NCBI RefSeq assembly: GCF_018623035.1 | Contig: NZ_CP076023.1 | Span: 1,240,001 to 1,304,000 of the forward strand | Direction of reading: 5' to 3' | Origin: Cellulomonas dongxiuzhuiae | GTDB lineage: Bacteria > Actinomycetota > Actinomycetes > Actinomycetales > Cellulomonadaceae | Length of the DNA: 64,000 nucleotides | Shown here: positions 62,555-64,000 of the stretch, one piece after another | Layout of the letters: every line of letters begins with the position of its first letter | How positions within the stretch are numbered: position 1 is the first letter of the stretch | Program-made: the position numbers and the translations under genes | Notes under the pieces: generated by a model | The model's database searches: none | What the model was told of the DNA's origin: nothing | The model's input: the letters and a program-made list of their open reading frames with translations, nothing else

Positions 62555-63223
62555 GTGAGCGCGGACACGTGGGACCTGGTCGCGTCGTCGATCGGGCCGC
62601 TGCTGTCCGGGGCCGTGCGCGGCACCATCCCGCTGACGCTCATCTCGTTCGCCATCGGGCTGGTGCTCGCGCTGGTCGTCGCCCTCGCCCGGCTCTCGCG
62701 CCGGCGCGTGGTGTCGGCGCTGGCGCGGGTCTACATCTCGCTGATCCGCGGGACGCCGCTGCTCGTGCAGCTCTTCATCATCTTCTACGCGCTGCCGTCG
62801 TTCGGGCTGGTCATCGACCCGTTCCCGTCGGCGGTCGTCGCGTTCTCGCTGAACGTCGGCGGGTACGCGGCCGAGACGATCCGCGCCGCGATCCTGTCGG
62901 TGCCCAAGGGCCAGTGGGAGGCGGCCGCGACCATCGGGCTGAACCACACGCTGACGCTGCGGCGGGTCGTGCTGCCGCAGGCCGTGCGCGTCGCGGTGCC
63001 GCCGCTGTCGAACACCTTCATCTCGCTGGTCAAGGACACGTCGCTGGCGTCGACGATCATGGTCACCGAGCTGCTGCGCAAGGCGCAGGAGATCGCGGCG
63101 CCGACGTACGAGTTCATGACCCTGTACTCGCTGGCCGCGGTCATCTACTGGCTCATCTGCCTGGTGCTGTCGACGCTCCAGTCGCGGCTCGAGCGCCGGC
63201 TCGACCGGTTCGTGGCGCACTGA
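62555..63223 (+). CDS. Polar amino acid (probably cystine) ABC importer, permease
   Basis: 222 residues. GTG 62555 follows GAGGAGG by 5 nt. Five hydrophobic helices; ISLIRGTPLLVQLFIIFYAL is the signature of the His/Glu/Gln/Arg permease subfamily, and AAILSVPKGQWEAAATIGLN with VVLPQAVRVAVPPL is the EAA region that meets the ATPase. LVKDTSLASTIMVTELLRKA is the usual C-terminal segment. It probably forms a homodimeric channel with the adjacent ATPase. Confidence 0.93.
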   Translation: MSADTWDLVASSIGPLLSGAVRGTIPLTLISFAIGLVLALVVALARLSRRRVVSALARVYISLIRGTPLLVQLFIIFYALPSFGLVIDPFPSAVVAFSLNVGGYAAETIRAAILSVPKGQWEAAATIGLNHTLTLRRVVLPQAVRVAVPPLSNTFISLVKDTSLASTIMVTELLRKAQEIAAPTYEFMTLYSLAAVIYWLICLVLSTLQSRLERRLDRFVAH

Positions 63224-63236
63224 CGTGGGAGACGTG

Positions 63237-64000
63237 ATGACGACGAGCGACGCGACGACCCCGCCGGATGCCCGCCTCCTGGTCGAGGTCCGCGATCTGC
63301 ACAAGTCCTTCGGGGACCTGCACGTGTTGCGCGGCATCGACCTGAGCGTCGACCGCGGCAGCGTCACGGTGCTGATCGGCCCGTCCGGGTCCGGCAAGAC
63401 GACGCTGCTGCGCTGCCTCAACTCGCTCGAGGTCCCGGAGGCGGGCACCGTGCGCGTCGACGACGTCGAGCTCGACCTCGCGCGTCGCCCGACGGCGAGC
63501 GAGCTGCGCCGCCTGCGTGCGACCTCAGGCATGGTCTTCCAGTCCCACCAGCTCTTCCCGCACCGCACCGCGCTGCAGAACGTCACCGAGGGTCCGCTGT
63601 ACGCGCAGCGCCGGCCCGCCGCCGAGGTGAGGACCGAGGCGACGGCGCTGCTGGCCAAGGTCGGGCTGGCCGACAAGGCCGCCGCCTACCCGCACGAGCT
63701 GTCGGGCGGTCAGCAGCAGCGGGTGGGCATCGCGCGTGCGCTCGCGCTGCGGCCCCGGCTGCTGCTGTTCGACGAGCCCACGTCGGCGCTCGACCCCGAG
63801 ACGGTGGGGGAGGTGCTCGCGGTCATGCGGGACCTGGCCGCCGAGGGCTGGACGATGGTCGTCGTGACGCACGAGATCCGGTTCGCGCGGCAGGTGGCCG
63901 ACCACGTCGTGTTCATGGACGACGGGCACGTCGTCGAGGAAGGGCGCCCCGACGACGTGCTGGGTGCCCCGCGGCACGAGCGGACGCGCCGCTTCCTGCA
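63237..64000 (+). CDS. Polar amino acid ABC importer, ATP-binding protein (3' end beyond window)
   Basis: At least 254 residues, open at the right edge. ATG 63237, directly preceded by an in-frame GTG (63234). Walker A is LIGPSGSGKTTLLRCLN (about residue 50), the Q-loop MVFQSHQLFPHRTALQNV, the signature HELSGGQQQRVGIARAL, Walker B LLLFDEPTSALDPE and the switch His in VVVTHEIRFARQVADH. It is of the GlnQ/HisP/TcyC type and energises the preceding permease. Only the last few residues are expected to be missing, since the visible end DVLGAPRHERTRRFL is close to the normal C-terminus. Confidence 0.94.
   Translation, partial: MTTSDATTPPDARLLVEVRDLHKSFGDLHVLRGIDLSVDRGSVTVLIGPSGSGKTTLLRCLNSLEVPEAGTVRVDDVELDLARRPTASELRRLRATSGMVFQSHQLFPHRTALQNVTEGPLYAQRRPAAEVRTEATALLAKVGLADKAAAYPHELSGGQQQRVGIARALALRPRLLLFDEPTSALDPETVGEVLAVMRDLAAEGWTMVVVTHEIRFARQVADHVVFMDDGHVVEEGRPDDVLGAPRHERTRRFL

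Overview
The window is chromosomal DNA from a very G+C-rich actinobacterium. The gene content points to a Cellulomonas-like member of the Micrococcales: LacI-controlled sugar operons, GH3, GH13 and GH127 glycosidases, a secreted Cthe_2159-like carbohydrate-binding protein, and an ABC sugar importer without its own ATPase. There are no rRNA or tRNA genes, CRISPR arrays, transposases, integrases or phage genes. Genes are tightly packed, often with 1-4 nt stop/start overlaps. A -10-like hexamer (TANNNT, CACGAT and variants) ends exactly 6 nt before the start codon of about twenty genes, so leaderless transcription appears to be the main mode and helps to fix starts.

Layout: 1-569 is the end of a POT peptide transporter. 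633-7387 is a LacI-controlled sugar uptake and GH3 glycosidase locus. 7529-11723 holds two different dihydroxy-acid dehydratases around a lipoprotein. 11864-13579 encodes the secreted carbohydrate-binding protein. 13711-18390 is a translationally coupled four-gene operon (PaaK/CapK-like adenylating enzyme, unknown protein, long GNAT, Acg-type nitroreductase) of unknown product. 18663-23718 holds a GH13 glucosidase, a PPOX-fold protein, an ABC exporter pair and a lipoprotein. 23799-27383 is a type III polyketide synthase cluster (PKS, ICMT-like methyltransferase, FAD enzyme) with a divergent UbiA prenyltransferase.

27481-36928 is a branched-chain amino acid block: ilvBNC, leuB, ilvE and cimA. 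ilvB and cimA are each preceded by a tiny leaderless leader peptide rich in Ile/Leu/Val codons and by an intrinsic terminator, so both look attenuated by ribosome stalling. 37025-49825 is mostly housekeeping: lipoate ligase with permuted domains, DUF202 pair, YggS, YqgE, YccF, YbaK, VIT, Ski2-like helicase, APH-like kinase, MgtE and an acyl-CoA ligase under a palindromic operator.

49884-60731 contains rnhA, a second LacI regulon (GH127 glycosidase divergent from lacI; ThuA and two Gfo/Idh oxidoreductases downstream) marked by two copies of the same 12-bp palindrome, then an alpha/beta hydrolase, a conserved actinobacterial protein and a HEAT-repeat protein. 60828-64000 has pdxH and a polar amino acid ABC importer. 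A leaderless 20-residue peptide ending in a run of cysteine codons precedes the importer, which suggests cystine uptake controlled by cysteine supply.

The best candidates for undescribed biology are the four-gene adenylation/GNAT/nitroreductase operon, the type III PKS plus UbiA cluster, the ThuA/Gfo-Idh/GH127 regulon, and the Cys-codon and Ile-codon leader peptides.
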